From: Microcaldota archaeon
GTDB taxonomy: Archaea; Micrarchaeota; Micrarchaeia; Norongarragalinales; WALN01
Length of the DNA: 18,321 nucleotides
Direction: 5' to 3'
Assembly (NCBI GenBank): GCA_015522865.1
Contig: WALN01000015.1
Span: 1-18,321, forward strand
Shown: positions 12,083 through 18,321 of the stretch, in pieces
Numbering within the stretch: position 1 is the first letter of the stretch
Layout of the letters: each line of letters starts with the position of its first letter
Made by a program: the position numbers and the translations under genes
The notes under the pieces: model-generated
What the model saw: the letters and a program-made list of their open reading frames with translations, nothing else
The model's database searches: none
What the model was told of the DNA's origin: nothing

Positions 12083-12294
12083 GCATAAATTAAAGAATAT
12101 ATTATTAAATGCTTTTCTTTTTTCTTTTAATGGCTGAATGGGCTTCTATTTGGCGGGTTTCCTGGCTTTAATCAAAAATCAGCGAAAATTATAAATACAT
12201 TAAACAATCTTTTTAATATACCGGTGCAGCTCTGAATTAATTTTATAGAAAGGGCTAAATACTTTTAACTAAATATAATTACGGAGGAGACTTG
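12083..12294. other. 212-nt intergenic region upstream of mcm
   Basis: The longest non-coding gap. It holds an AT-rich element at 12096-12110 able to act in both directions, a 13-codon open frame at 12130-12171, a strong TATA box TTATAAATA (12189-12197) with no protein start at leaderless distance, and a second TATA-like pair around 12240-12263. The mcm Shine-Dalgarno GGAGGAGA is at 12283-12290. No replication-origin repeats were recognised. Confidence 0.5.
12130..12171 (+). CDS. Possible 13-residue micro-ORF with three Trp
   Basis: ATG 12130 opens MAEWASIWRVSWL and stops at TAA 12169-12171. Trp residues recur every fourth position (4, 8, 12). The AT-rich TATA-like sequence at 12096-12110 ends about 20 nt before it, so a leaderless message is possible. 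The block is also more GC-rich than its surroundings. This could be a chance frame or part of a small RNA. Confidence 0.2.
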   Translation: MAEWASIWRVSWL

Positions 12295-14352
12295 ATGGAA
12301 GAACTTATTAACAAATTTGAGGAGTTTTTTTCAGCAAAGCTTCAAAAAGACATCCAAAAACTTGCTTCAAATTATCCCCAGGAGCGCAGCCTCTCTATTG
12401 ATTATAATTTACTGAGCGAGTTCGACCCCGCGCTTGCCGATGAACTAATTAAAAAGCCCGATAAAATTATTGACGCGGCGGAACAGGCCATAATAAAAAT
12501 GGATGTGCCTGTAGCAGTCGGGACTCAATTTGAGCCTCATGTAAGATTCTACAATCTTCCCGAGGAATATGATGTGATGGTCCAATATCTTGGGGCCGAC
12601 CAAATAAATAAACTAATTAGAGTTGAAGGAGTTGTTTCGCTTATAACTGATATCCAACCAAGGATAAAAGTGGCCACTTGGGAATGTATTCACTGCAAAA
12701 CTAAGGTTCAAACCGTTTCTGAAAAAACTAAATTGGTTACCCCAGTCCGCTGCCCAAATGAGGGCTGTGGCAGAAAAGATTTTAAGCTACTTGAAGAGGA
12801 GAGCACATTTGTATCAATGCAGAGAGCTCAGATACAGGACCTGGTAGAAAGATTGAAAGGAAATTCTCCAGCTTCGCATATAGAATTGTGGTTGGAAGAC
12901 GATTTGACTAACAAAATTGCACCCGGCGAGCATCTTGTTGTTACTGGTGTTTTACGTCTCAGAAAGCAGGTTAAACGAGGAAATGTTCACTCCAGCATTT
13001 ACTATAAATTCTTGGATGTGATCCATATACAAAAGGTTGAAAGAGAATTTGAAGAACTCGAGATAACCAAAGAAGAAGAAAAGAAGCTGGTCGAGCTCTC
13101 AAAAAGAAAAGATTTGTATGATATTATAAAGAAGAGTATCGCCCCGAGCATTTATGGCTATGACGAGATGAAAGAAGCAATTGCTCTACAACTTTTTGGC
13201 GGTACCCCTGGAAAAGTAATGCCCGATGGAGAAAGAGTAAGGAGCGACATACATATATTGCTTATTGGGGACCCCGGCACTGGTAAGAGTACATTGTTAG
13301 AGTATGTTTCGCATTTAGCCCCAAAGTGTATTTACGTTAGCGGGAAGGGTTCCTCTTCTGCGGGTCTTACTGCAACTGCTGAAAAAGACGAACTTAGCGG
13401 CGGATGGACTCTTAAGGCTGGTGCTGTTGTTCTGGCTTCTGGTGGGATGGTTGCTATTGATGAATTTGACAAAATGGACCCTTCAGATAGGGGTTCAATA
13501 CACGAAGCTATGGAACAACAGAAAGTAAGTGTGGCAAAAGCAGGCATTGTGACTCAATTCCCAGCAAGAACATCTATACTTGCAGCAGCAAATCCCAAGC
13601 TCGGAAGATTCGATCCAAATATTCCGCCAGTTCAGCAGTTTGATATACCCCCAACATTGTTGAGTCGATTTGATTTAATTTTTTCTGTCCGCGATGTTTT
13701 GGATGAGACTAAAGATAAAGAAATGGCAGAGCATATATTAAAGGGCCACAAATTTTCCGGAGAACCCAAAGAGTCAGACGAATATATTTCTATTACTCCG
13801 CCTATTGATGTTGATTTGTTGAGAAAATACATAGCTTTTGCGAGGAAAAATATCCGGCCCATATTAACCGACCAGGCAATGGACAAAATAAAAGATTTCT
13901 ATTTAGATTTGCGGAGACTTGGAACCAAAGAAAATACTTTTCCAATTACCGCCAGGGAAATTGAGGGGCTAATACGTCTCGCTGAAGCATCTGCAAAATC
14001 CAGGTTGGCGCCAAAAGTTGAAATTCAAGACGCAGAGCGGGCTATACGTTTGGCAAACTTTGTTTTGCAGGACGTATTTGTTGACAGAGAAACCGGAAAA
14101 TTAGATTCCGATATTATCAATATAGGCGTTTCAAAGTCCAAGATAGATAGAGTAAGGACGATAATGAGAATCATTAGTGAACTTGAGCAGGAATACGACT
14201 TAGTGTCTTATGAAGATGTTATTAAAAATGCCGAAAAAGAGAATATAGACCCGGTTTATACCCGCAAATTAATAGCCGAGCTTAAAAGGCAGGGAGAGCT
14301 GTACGAACCAAAATCTGGCTTTATTAAAACAAGCAACCCCAAGGGATGGTAG
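12295..14352 (+). CDS. mcm: Replicative helicase MCM
   Basis: The 685-residue protein is a full-length archaeal MCM, the hexameric 3'-5' helicase of the replication fork. The N-terminal domain has an OB fold with a zinc site, Cys131-x2-Cys134 and Cys153-x4-Cys158. The AAA+ domain shows Walker A GDPGTGKS (Lys331), Walker B GGMVAIDEFDK (Asp389-Glu390), the sensor region ARTSILAAANPK and arginine finger LLSRFD (Arg458). The last 80 or so residues (from about SKIDRVRTIMRIISELE) form the winged helix. No intein interrupts it. ATG 12295 follows GGAGGAGA (12283-12290); TTG 12292 is a less likely start. It overlaps the next gene's promoter, and no orc1/cdc6 gene is near. Confidence 0.98.
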   Translation: MEELINKFEEFFSAKLQKDIQKLASNYPQERSLSIDYNLLSEFDPALADELIKKPDKIIDAAEQAIIKMDVPVAVGTQFEPHVRFYNLPEEYDVMVQYLGADQINKLIRVEGVVSLITDIQPRIKVATWECIHCKTKVQTVSEKTKLVTPVRCPNEGCGRKDFKLLEEESTFVSMQRAQIQDLVERLKGNSPASHIELWLEDDLTNKIAPGEHLVVTGVLRLRKQVKRGNVHSSIYYKFLDVIHIQKVEREFEELEITKEEEKKLVELSKRKDLYDIIKKSIAPSIYGYDEMKEAIALQLFGGTPGKVMPDGERVRSDIHILLIGDPGTGKSTLLEYVSHLAPKCIYVSGKGSSSAGLTATAEKDELSGGWTLKAGAVVLASGGMVAIDEFDKMDPSDRGSIHEAMEQQKVSVAKAGIVTQFPARTSILAAANPKLGRFDPNIPPVQQFDIPPTLLSRFDLIFSVRDVLDETKDKEMAEHILKGHKFSGEPKESDEYISITPPIDVDLLRKYIAFARKNIRPILTDQAMDKIKDFYLDLRRLGTKENTFPITAREIEGLIRLAEASAKSRLAPKVEIQDAERAIRLANFVLQDVFVDRETGKLDSDIINIGVSKSKIDRVRTIMRIISELEQEYDLVSYEDVIKNAEKENIDPVYTRKLIAELKRQGELYEPKSGFIKTSNPKGW

Positions 14353-14396
14353 TAAAACCTTTTAAACTTCTTTTCCCTGATGTAGACGGCGGTTTT

Positions 14397-15185
14397 ATGA
14401 AGAAACTATTTATAAGTATGGTGTTATTTTCGCTTTTGTTAGGAGTAGTTTCAGCATTTAGTTTTGGCGATTGGTTTGTCAATTTGCTGCCAAAACTTCC
14501 GAGCATTTCTCCGATTAGCGGGCTGGCTGTTGCAAGTCCTGTTTGGGCCTACCCTAAATGCGATGGTGGATATGCAGTTCACGGCTGTTACACTTCTCCA
14601 CCAGAATGTCCAGAAGGCTATGTTCACGGAGCTGCTGACTGTTCGCCTATTGTTTGTCCAGCTCTTGTTGGTGATAGAGCATACTGCTTTGCGTGCTGTC
14701 CGACCGGCATAGGCGTTGACAATAAAAGATTGAGCGTCTCGATAGTTGGACCGGCAAGAATCACAAAAACAAGTAGCACTTTAACAACTATGGAGACCAA
14801 TGAACTGAGTGGTGTTGAGCTTGTTCCAGTGAAAGTAACTAAGAGAGCTGAAAGGACGAGAGCATCTATCCCTCAGGCTAGTAGAGAAAGAACTATGCCT
14901 AAAATATTAGACAAAGTTAAATTTGAGAAAAATAAAATACTAACAATTAACCCCAAAGCAAAGACCTCAAGACCGCTTAGGCATGTGAAAATAAGAATTT
15001 TGAAGCTGAGCCCTAGATGGAAAGGTTCTGATGGATTCTATCACGTTATAAGAACATTAGTTTATAAAAAAGAATTAACAGAAGATGGAAATGTAAATTA
15101 TAATTTTAGCGAGGACGGCAAGTATCAGATAAGCATAAAGGCGAGAGGATACAAAAGAGAAAAAGCAGTTATAAACGTAAAATAG
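14397..15185 (+). CDS. Secreted cysteine-rich protein with C-terminal beta-sandwich-like domain
   Basis: The 262-residue protein starts with a clear signal peptide (MKKLFISMVLFSLLLGVVSA). Residues 55-101 hold eight cysteines (55, 64, 71, 82, 87, 97, 100, 101), enough for four disulfides. A Thr/Ser/Arg-rich linker follows, and residues from about 195 (HVKIRILKLSPRW to YQISIKARGYKREKAVINV) look like a beta-sandwich of the type found in surface proteins. ATG 14397 is preferred to ATG 14346, which overlaps the mcm stop; the longer start would put a charged 17-residue leader before the signal peptide. A TATA-like CCTTTTAAAC (14356-14365) overlaps the end of mcm. No family was recognised. Confidence 0.72.
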   Translation: MKKLFISMVLFSLLLGVVSAFSFGDWFVNLLPKLPSISPISGLAVASPVWAYPKCDGGYAVHGCYTSPPECPEGYVHGAADCSPIVCPALVGDRAYCFACCPTGIGVDNKRLSVSIVGPARITKTSSTLTTMETNELSGVELVPVKVTKRAERTRASIPQASRERTMPKILDKVKFEKNKILTINPKAKTSRPLRHVKIRILKLSPRWKGSDGFYHVIRTLVYKKELTEDGNVNYNFSEDGKYQISIKARGYKREKAVINVK

Positions 15186-15258
15186 TTTTTGTTGTACTCC
15201 AAAGAAGAGCTACTAATTTGTGCTTTAGGCGGGTGTATCAAGAGAAAAAGACTCAAAC

Positions 15259-15270
15259 TTAATTAAATAG
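15259..15270 (+). promoter_or_regulatory. TATA-like box of the presenilin-type protease gene
   Basis: TTAATTAAATAG is centred about 23 nt before ATG 15288, giving a leaderless message and supporting that start over TTG 15282. Confidence 0.45.
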
Positions 15271-15287
15271 TTTACTGTTATTTGCTT

Positions 15288-16115
15288 ATGCGTCCTTCCT
15301 CTGTTTCAGTTCTTACTTTTTTTATATTAACTTTACTTATTGCCGCAGTTGCTGGCAGCGCTTTTATTGCGCATAACATATCTTTTGTAGAAAATACTGC
15401 AAATCCAATGAACGCATTAATACTCTTCGCCTATATTTTGGGTGGAGCTGTTTTTTTAATAATTTTACTTTTTTTCTACAAGGGAAAGAAATTATTTCTA
15501 TTTGTTGAACTGTTACTTGAGTTCTTTACTCTTCAGCTCTTTTTTGCTTTCTCTCTTCCACCTATCGCTACCTTTTTACTTTCCTCGTTCTTTGTTGTGT
15601 TGAGATTATTTTATCCAGTTTTGAGGCAGCCACTACTTATCATCTCTTCCGCTATTGTTGGAGCTATTTTGGGCAGCTCGCTCGACTGGTTTCCTGCTGT
15701 TTTGCTCGCTTCGCTTCTCTCTGTTTATGACTATGCCGCGGTATTCCTTACTAAGCATATGGTCTTTCTCGCAAAGGAGTTGAGTAAAAGAGGGGCTGCA
15801 TTTTCAATTTCTTCATCTCCATTTTCCCGCCCTGCTATAATAGAAGAAAGGACCGCCCATCATGCTGTCCGTCAGAAGAGTGGAGTGCTTGAACTTGGAA
15901 CTGGTGATTTGGTTATCCCTTCAATGATTGCCGTCTCTTTTTTAAAAATATCAACAGGCCTGAGTATGTTTAGCATCCTGGGTAGTATAGCTGGACTTGC
16001 AATTCTCTTCGAGCACTTGGAGAAGAAGCACGGTTTTTGGCCCGCTTTACCGCCAGTGGTGGGCGGCGCGTTTATTCTCTCTCTATTTTACCTTCTGCTC
16101 TCGCACTTTTTTTAA
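15288..16115 (+). CDS. Presenilin/signal-peptide-peptidase-type intramembrane aspartyl protease
   Basis: The 275-residue protein is almost entirely hydrophobic, with about nine predicted transmembrane segments. It has the three hallmark motifs of the GxGD proteases in order: YD (Asp148 in SVYDYAAVF), GTGD (Asp207 in LELGTGDLVIPS) and PAL (252-254 in WPALPPVVGG). These give the catalytic aspartate pair and substrate-binding motif of presenilin and signal peptide peptidase. A hydrophilic loop (about residues 165-200) separates the two catalytic helices, as in archaeal presenilin homologs. It probably cleaves transmembrane segments, such as signal-peptide remnants. The 3' end lies 35 nt before aIF2-beta, whose promoter is within the gap. 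Confidence 0.88.
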   Translation: MRPSSVSVLTFFILTLLIAAVAGSAFIAHNISFVENTANPMNALILFAYILGGAVFLIILLFFYKGKKLFLFVELLLEFFTLQLFFAFSLPPIATFLLSSFFVVLRLFYPVLRQPLLIISSAIVGAILGSSLDWFPAVLLASLLSVYDYAAVFLTKHMVFLAKELSKRGAAFSISSSPFSRPAIIEERTAHHAVRQKSGVLELGTGDLVIPSMIAVSFLKISTGLSMFSILGSIAGLAILFEHLEKKHGFWPALPPVVGGAFILSLFYLLLSHFF

Positions 16116-16119
16116 AAAG

Positions 16120-16129
16120 TTATATAAAC
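16120..16129 (+). promoter_or_regulatory. TATA box of the aIF2-beta gene
   Basis: TTATATAAAC is centred about 27 nt before ATG 16151. It indicates that the translation cluster has its own promoter and does not depend on the protease gene. Confidence 0.55.
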
Positions 16130-16150
16130 ACTTGTTCATTATTAGTTTAC

Positions 16151-16555
16151 ATGCACGATTATGAAAAATTACTTGAGCACTTTTACAAATCACTGCCCCA
16201 AAAGGCAAAATCCAACGAGCGATTTGAGATACCGCCAAGTGTTGTTGAGATCCATGGAAACAGAACAATTATTAAAAATTTTGATACTATTTGCAGGACG
16301 CTGAGAAGAAAACCACAATATCTTTCGAAGTTTTTGCTTAAGGAGCTCGCTGTCCCCGGAGAAATTAGTGGGGGTAAGTTGGAGTTACAGGGGAGATTTT
16401 TATCTAAAATTATAGATGAAAAAATAAAGAAATATTTTAATAATTATGTGGTGTGCAAGGAGTGTGGAAGGCCCGATACAAGGATAGTAGAAGAGGGGAA
16501 GACAAAGATATTAGTATGTGAAGCTTGTGGCGCGAGAAGAGTAGTGCCATATTGA
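16151..16555 (+). CDS. eif2b: Translation initiation factor aIF2-beta
   Basis: The 134-residue protein has the normal archaeal length. Its core contains PPSVVEIHGNRTIIKNF and the helix-rich LRRKPQYLSKFLLKELAVPG, typical of aIF2-beta and its eIF5-related family. The C-terminal zinc ribbon is complete: Cys102-x2-Cys105 and Cys123-x2-Cys126 (CKECGRPDT, CEACGARR). It is a subunit of the aIF2 complex that brings initiator Met-tRNA to the small ribosomal subunit. ATG 16151 is used rather than any earlier start because the earlier frame lies inside the protease gene. Its stop overlaps TTG 16552, a possible start of aIF1A. Confidence 0.96.
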   Translation: MHDYEKLLEHFYKSLPQKAKSNERFEIPPSVVEIHGNRTIIKNFDTICRTLRRKPQYLSKFLLKELAVPGEISGGKLELQGRFLSKIIDEKIKKYFNNYVVCKECGRPDTRIVEEGKTKILVCEACGARRVVPY

Positions 16556-16866
16556 ATGAAGGTGGTAATATAAACAATACAAATGAAGTTACTGAGTTCA
16601 GACTTAGAAAACCGCGAGCAGGCGAAATTTTCGGCATAGTAACTCAGATGCTTGGTGGCTCAAGAATGAGAGTTGACTGCAAAGATGGAAAGGAAAGGAT
16701 TTGCCGAATTCCGGGGAAAATTGGTAGAAGAGTATGGATTAAAGTGGGAGATGTGGTACTTATTAAACCATGGTCAGTTCAAAGCGACGAGAGAGGAGAC
16801 ATCTCTTACAGATACAGTTCACTGCAGGTTGAGCAGCTTAGAAAAAAGCATATAATTAATTTTTAA
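16552..16866 (+). CDS. eif1A: Translation initiation factor aIF1A, start codon uncertain
   Basis: The OB-fold core is unmistakable: RLRKPRAGEIFGIVTQMLGG, SRMRVDCKDGKERICRIPG, VWIKVGDVVLIKPW and ISYRYSSLQVEQLRKK. aIF1A binds the small subunit A site during initiation. The frame has no ATG or GTG suitable as a start. TTG 16552 overlaps the aIF2-beta stop (TTGA) but lacks an upstream ribosome site. ATA 16570 lies exactly 9 nt after GGTG (16561) and gives a protein of 98 residues starting with six polar residues before the core, in keeping with typical family N-termini. Coordinates here use TTG; ATA is a serious alternative. A very short ATG frame (16556-16573) lies between. Confidence 0.92.
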   Translation: MNEGGNINNTNEVTEFRLRKPRAGEIFGIVTQMLGGSRMRVDCKDGKERICRIPGKIGRRVWIKVGDVVLIKPWSVQSDERGDISYRYSSLQVEQLRKKHIINF

Positions 16867-16907
16867 TTTTCCAACCAAGCTTTTTATTATACTTTACTTA
16901 TAATTTT

Positions 16908-17675
16908 ATGTCAAGGAAAAAACCTCCGAGAGAAGAGAAACCCCTCAAAGAAAAATTAAAGATTGCTTCAAAAGTATTTGATAATTTTACTTTGAGGTCG
17001 CTGGTTCAGTTGATAAATAAAAAAAATATCTTATCTCTAGATTATCCAATTTCTGAGGGAAAGGAAGCGGTCGTGTTCAGAGCTACGACTACAGGCGGAT
17101 TCGTGGCTCTTAAAATATTTAAATATGAAACAACCTCATTTAAAAAAAGGACGTTTTATTTGGAAGGAGACGAGAGATTTAGAGTGAAAAAAGGCATACG
17201 CGCTCTCGTAAATGTCTGGGCAAGAAAAGAATTTGCAAATCTCAAGCTGGCTTTCAAAGCCGGCGTTCTTTCGCCCAAACCTCTTTTTCTCAAAAATAAT
17301 ATAGTAATAATGCAGTTTATTGGCGTGGATGGAAGGCCCGCGCCTCAACTGCATAATTACAAGTTTGCTTCTCCAGAAGAGAAAGAGAATTGTTTCAGCG
17401 ATATAATGAAAAATATTGAATTGATGCTTAAAGCCGGTTTGGTTCATGCTGATTTAAGCCCGTATAACATTCTCATTCATAAAAGGCCGTATATAATAGA
17501 CCTTGGACAGGGCGTGATTTTCAGCCATCCGAGTTCCCGAAATTTTCTTAAAAGAGATATTTTTAATGTACTTAAATTTTTTGGTAAGCTGGAAAAGTAT
17601 GAACACTACATAAAAAAATTTGAGAAAATACTAAGTAATTTACAAAATAAAAAAACTAAAAGAAAAGATTATTAA
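16908..17675 (+). CDS. rio1: RIO1-type serine protein kinase/ATPase
   Basis: The 255-residue protein has the RIO1 kinase fold. The nucleotide loop reads SEGKEAVVFRAT (49-60), and the ATP lysine is Lys69 in FVALKIF. The catalytic loop is LVHADLSPYNILIH with Asp182 and Asn187, and the metal loop is YIIDLGQGV with Asp198. The flexible-loop residues around YLEGDERF are typical of RIO1. RIO1 acts late in small-subunit maturation, releasing factors such as the Pno1-like protein encoded next door. A TATA-like element near 16882-16892 is about 22 nt before ATG 16908, so the message is probably leaderless. The basic N-terminus and C-terminal Lys-rich tail fit RNA contact. Confidence 0.95.
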   Translation: MSRKKPPREEKPLKEKLKIASKVFDNFTLRSLVQLINKKNILSLDYPISEGKEAVVFRATTTGGFVALKIFKYETTSFKKRTFYLEGDERFRVKKGIRALVNVWARKEFANLKLAFKAGVLSPKPLFLKNNIVIMQFIGVDGRPAPQLHNYKFASPEEKENCFSDIMKNIELMLKAGLVHADLSPYNILIHKRPYIIDLGQGVIFSHPSSRNFLKRDIFNVLKFFGKLEKYEHYIKKFEKILSNLQNKKTKRKDY

Positions 17676-17717
17676 ATTCTTTTTCTTAATTTTTATACCC
17701 ACCATCAGGTAGATTGC

Positions 17718-18224
17718 ATGCAGTTAGTTCCTTTGCCCCCAAATCGAGCTTCATTTTTGGAAAAGAAAGGAGAAAAAATTAAAAGAAAATTAAGCGAGAG
17801 CACAGGGGCTACTATTAAACTATTCAAAGATAGGGCTGAAATTGAAGGTGAGAGCGAGCAAGAATGGCTTGCCTCCCAGGTGATTAAGGCTGTCGTTCTT
17901 GGTTTCAATGAGGATGAGGCATTTAAACTTTTGTCCCCTAATATATTTTTAGAAGTTCTTGATTTGAAAGATTTGACTCGTTCCAAGAAGAAGATAGAAC
18001 GCTTTAAGTCCCGCATTATTGGGAGAAGAGGCACAGCAAAAAAGAGATTGGAGGAGATAACTTCCACTGTGTTTTCAATAAGAGGAACGAAGATTTCTCT
18101 TATCGGCTCTTTCGAGGCTATAAAACTTGCGAAAGAAGGCGTGGAAAAATTAATAGCGGGCTTGCCGCATAATTCGGTTTATAAATTACTTAGGCAAATA
18201 AAAATGAAGAAGGGAATTAAATGA
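17718..18224 (+). CDS. Archaeal Pno1/Dim2-like KH-domain protein
   Basis: The 168-residue protein has two KH-like units. The first (about residues 1-70) lacks a clear GxxG. The second has GRRG at 102-105 in SRIIGRRGTAKKRLEEIT. This arrangement, and its position beside rio1, identifies the archaeal counterpart of Dim2/Pno1 (Krr1 relative), which binds the 3' end of small-subunit rRNA during 40S/30S maturation. A TATA-like TTTTTATA (17690-17697) lies 25 nt before ATG 17718. The stop overlaps the next gene by ATGA, so the two are translationally coupled. Confidence 0.9.
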   Translation: MQLVPLPPNRASFLEKKGEKIKRKLSESTGATIKLFKDRAEIEGESEQEWLASQVIKAVVLGFNEDEAFKLLSPNIFLEVLDLKDLTRSKKKIERFKSRIIGRRGTAKKRLEEITSTVFSIRGTKISLIGSFEAIKLAKEGVEKLIAGLPHNSVYKLLRQIKMKKGIK

Positions 18225-18321
18225 CAGAAGAAAAAGAAAAGGATGCGCATATAGTTGTGCCTGAAGTGGAGGAAAAAGTAAACAAATTAATTAGCCAGTA
18301 CAAAGAGTACTCTGTCTCAGA
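18221..18321 (+). CDS. top6B: Probable DNA topoisomerase VI subunit B (first 33 residues, partial)
   Basis: The frame opens at ATG 18221, overlapping the KH-protein stop by four bases, and runs off the window. The visible protein is acidic at the start and then reads VNKLISQYKEYSVSE or similar, which resembles the N-terminal helix and sYSVSEFF-type opening of archaeal Top6B. The KH gene is followed by top6B in many archaeal genomes. The identification rests on this short match and the gene order, so it is tentative. Confidence 0.5.
   Translation, partial: MTEEKEKDAHIVVPEVEEKVNKLISQYKEYSVS

Noticed and set aside
12130..12180. C/D-box small RNA in the GC-rich block upstream of mcm
   Set aside because: A CTGA is present but no RTGATGA C box lies at a suitable distance.
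12295..14352. Intein inside MCM
   Set aside because: The reading frame has normal length and the motifs follow each other without an insertion.
1..18321. CRISPR arrays, insertion sequences, prophage or defence islands
   Set aside because: No regularly spaced repeats, transposase motifs or terminal inverted repeats were seen.

Overview
The window is chromosomal DNA from an archaeon. Every information-processing gene is of archaeal type: Alba, MCM helicase, aIF5A, aIF2-beta, aIF1A, RIO1 kinase, a Pno1/Dim2-like KH protein, an archaeal Sm-like protein, the Sec61-beta subunit and probably topoisomerase VI subunit B. Genes are AT-rich, short and tightly packed. First genes of transcription units usually have a TATA box about 22-30 nt before the start codon, so they are probably leaderless. 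Genes inside operons carry a GGTG-type Shine-Dalgarno motif 9-10 nt before the start. The compact gene set, threonine/proline-linked surface proteins and a peptidoglycan-hydrolase-like protein would suit a DPANN-type lineage (Diapherotrites/Micrarchaeota/Aenigmarchaeota-like). That placement is inference and was not tested.

Layout, left to right. 1-1474 (minus): the start of a YdjM-like membrane hydrolase and two paralogous surface proteins, one lipoprotein-like and one membrane-anchored. 1573-3897 (plus): AMMECR1 protein, a SpoVT/AbrB plus winged-helix regulator and an SAMHD1-like HD phosphohydrolase. 3894-4043 (minus): a 49-residue Sec61-beta. 4131-5929 (plus): two paralogous membrane-anchored proteins with an amidotransferase-like fold, the second with an archaeal class III (pilin-type) signal peptide. 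5985-7296 (plus): a stand-alone DUF460 RNase H-fold protein with no canonical start codon, alba with a bacterial-looking hairpin terminator, and a NusA-like KH protein. 7309-9107 (minus): DUF2226-like gene, minD and lsm in one operon, followed by tRNA-Ala(GGC) and tRNA-Val(GAC). 9188-10204 (plus): a secreted protein with a degenerate M23 domain and a lysozyme-like domain. 10208-11367 (minus): tatD and a NYN-domain nuclease. 11418-11801 (plus): aIF5A, sharing one palindromic TATA element with tatD. 11849-12082 (minus): a tail-anchored coiled-coil protein. 12295-15185 (plus): MCM and a cysteine-rich secreted protein. 15288-18321 (plus): a presenilin-type protease, aIF2-beta, aIF1A, RIO1, the Pno1-like KH protein and the start of a probable top6B.

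The right end groups translation initiation (aIF2-beta, aIF1A) with small-subunit maturation (RIO1, Pno1-like), a common archaeal neighbourhood. The left and middle hold envelope proteins: Sec61-beta, two anchored paralog pairs, a lytic-like secreted protein and an intramembrane protease. No mobile element, CRISPR array or defence island was seen. The most unusual signals are two genes (DUF460 and possibly aIF1A) that appear to start at AUA codons placed identically relative to a GGTG motif, the shared palindromic TATA box, and the catalytically degenerate M23/lysozyme-like protein.
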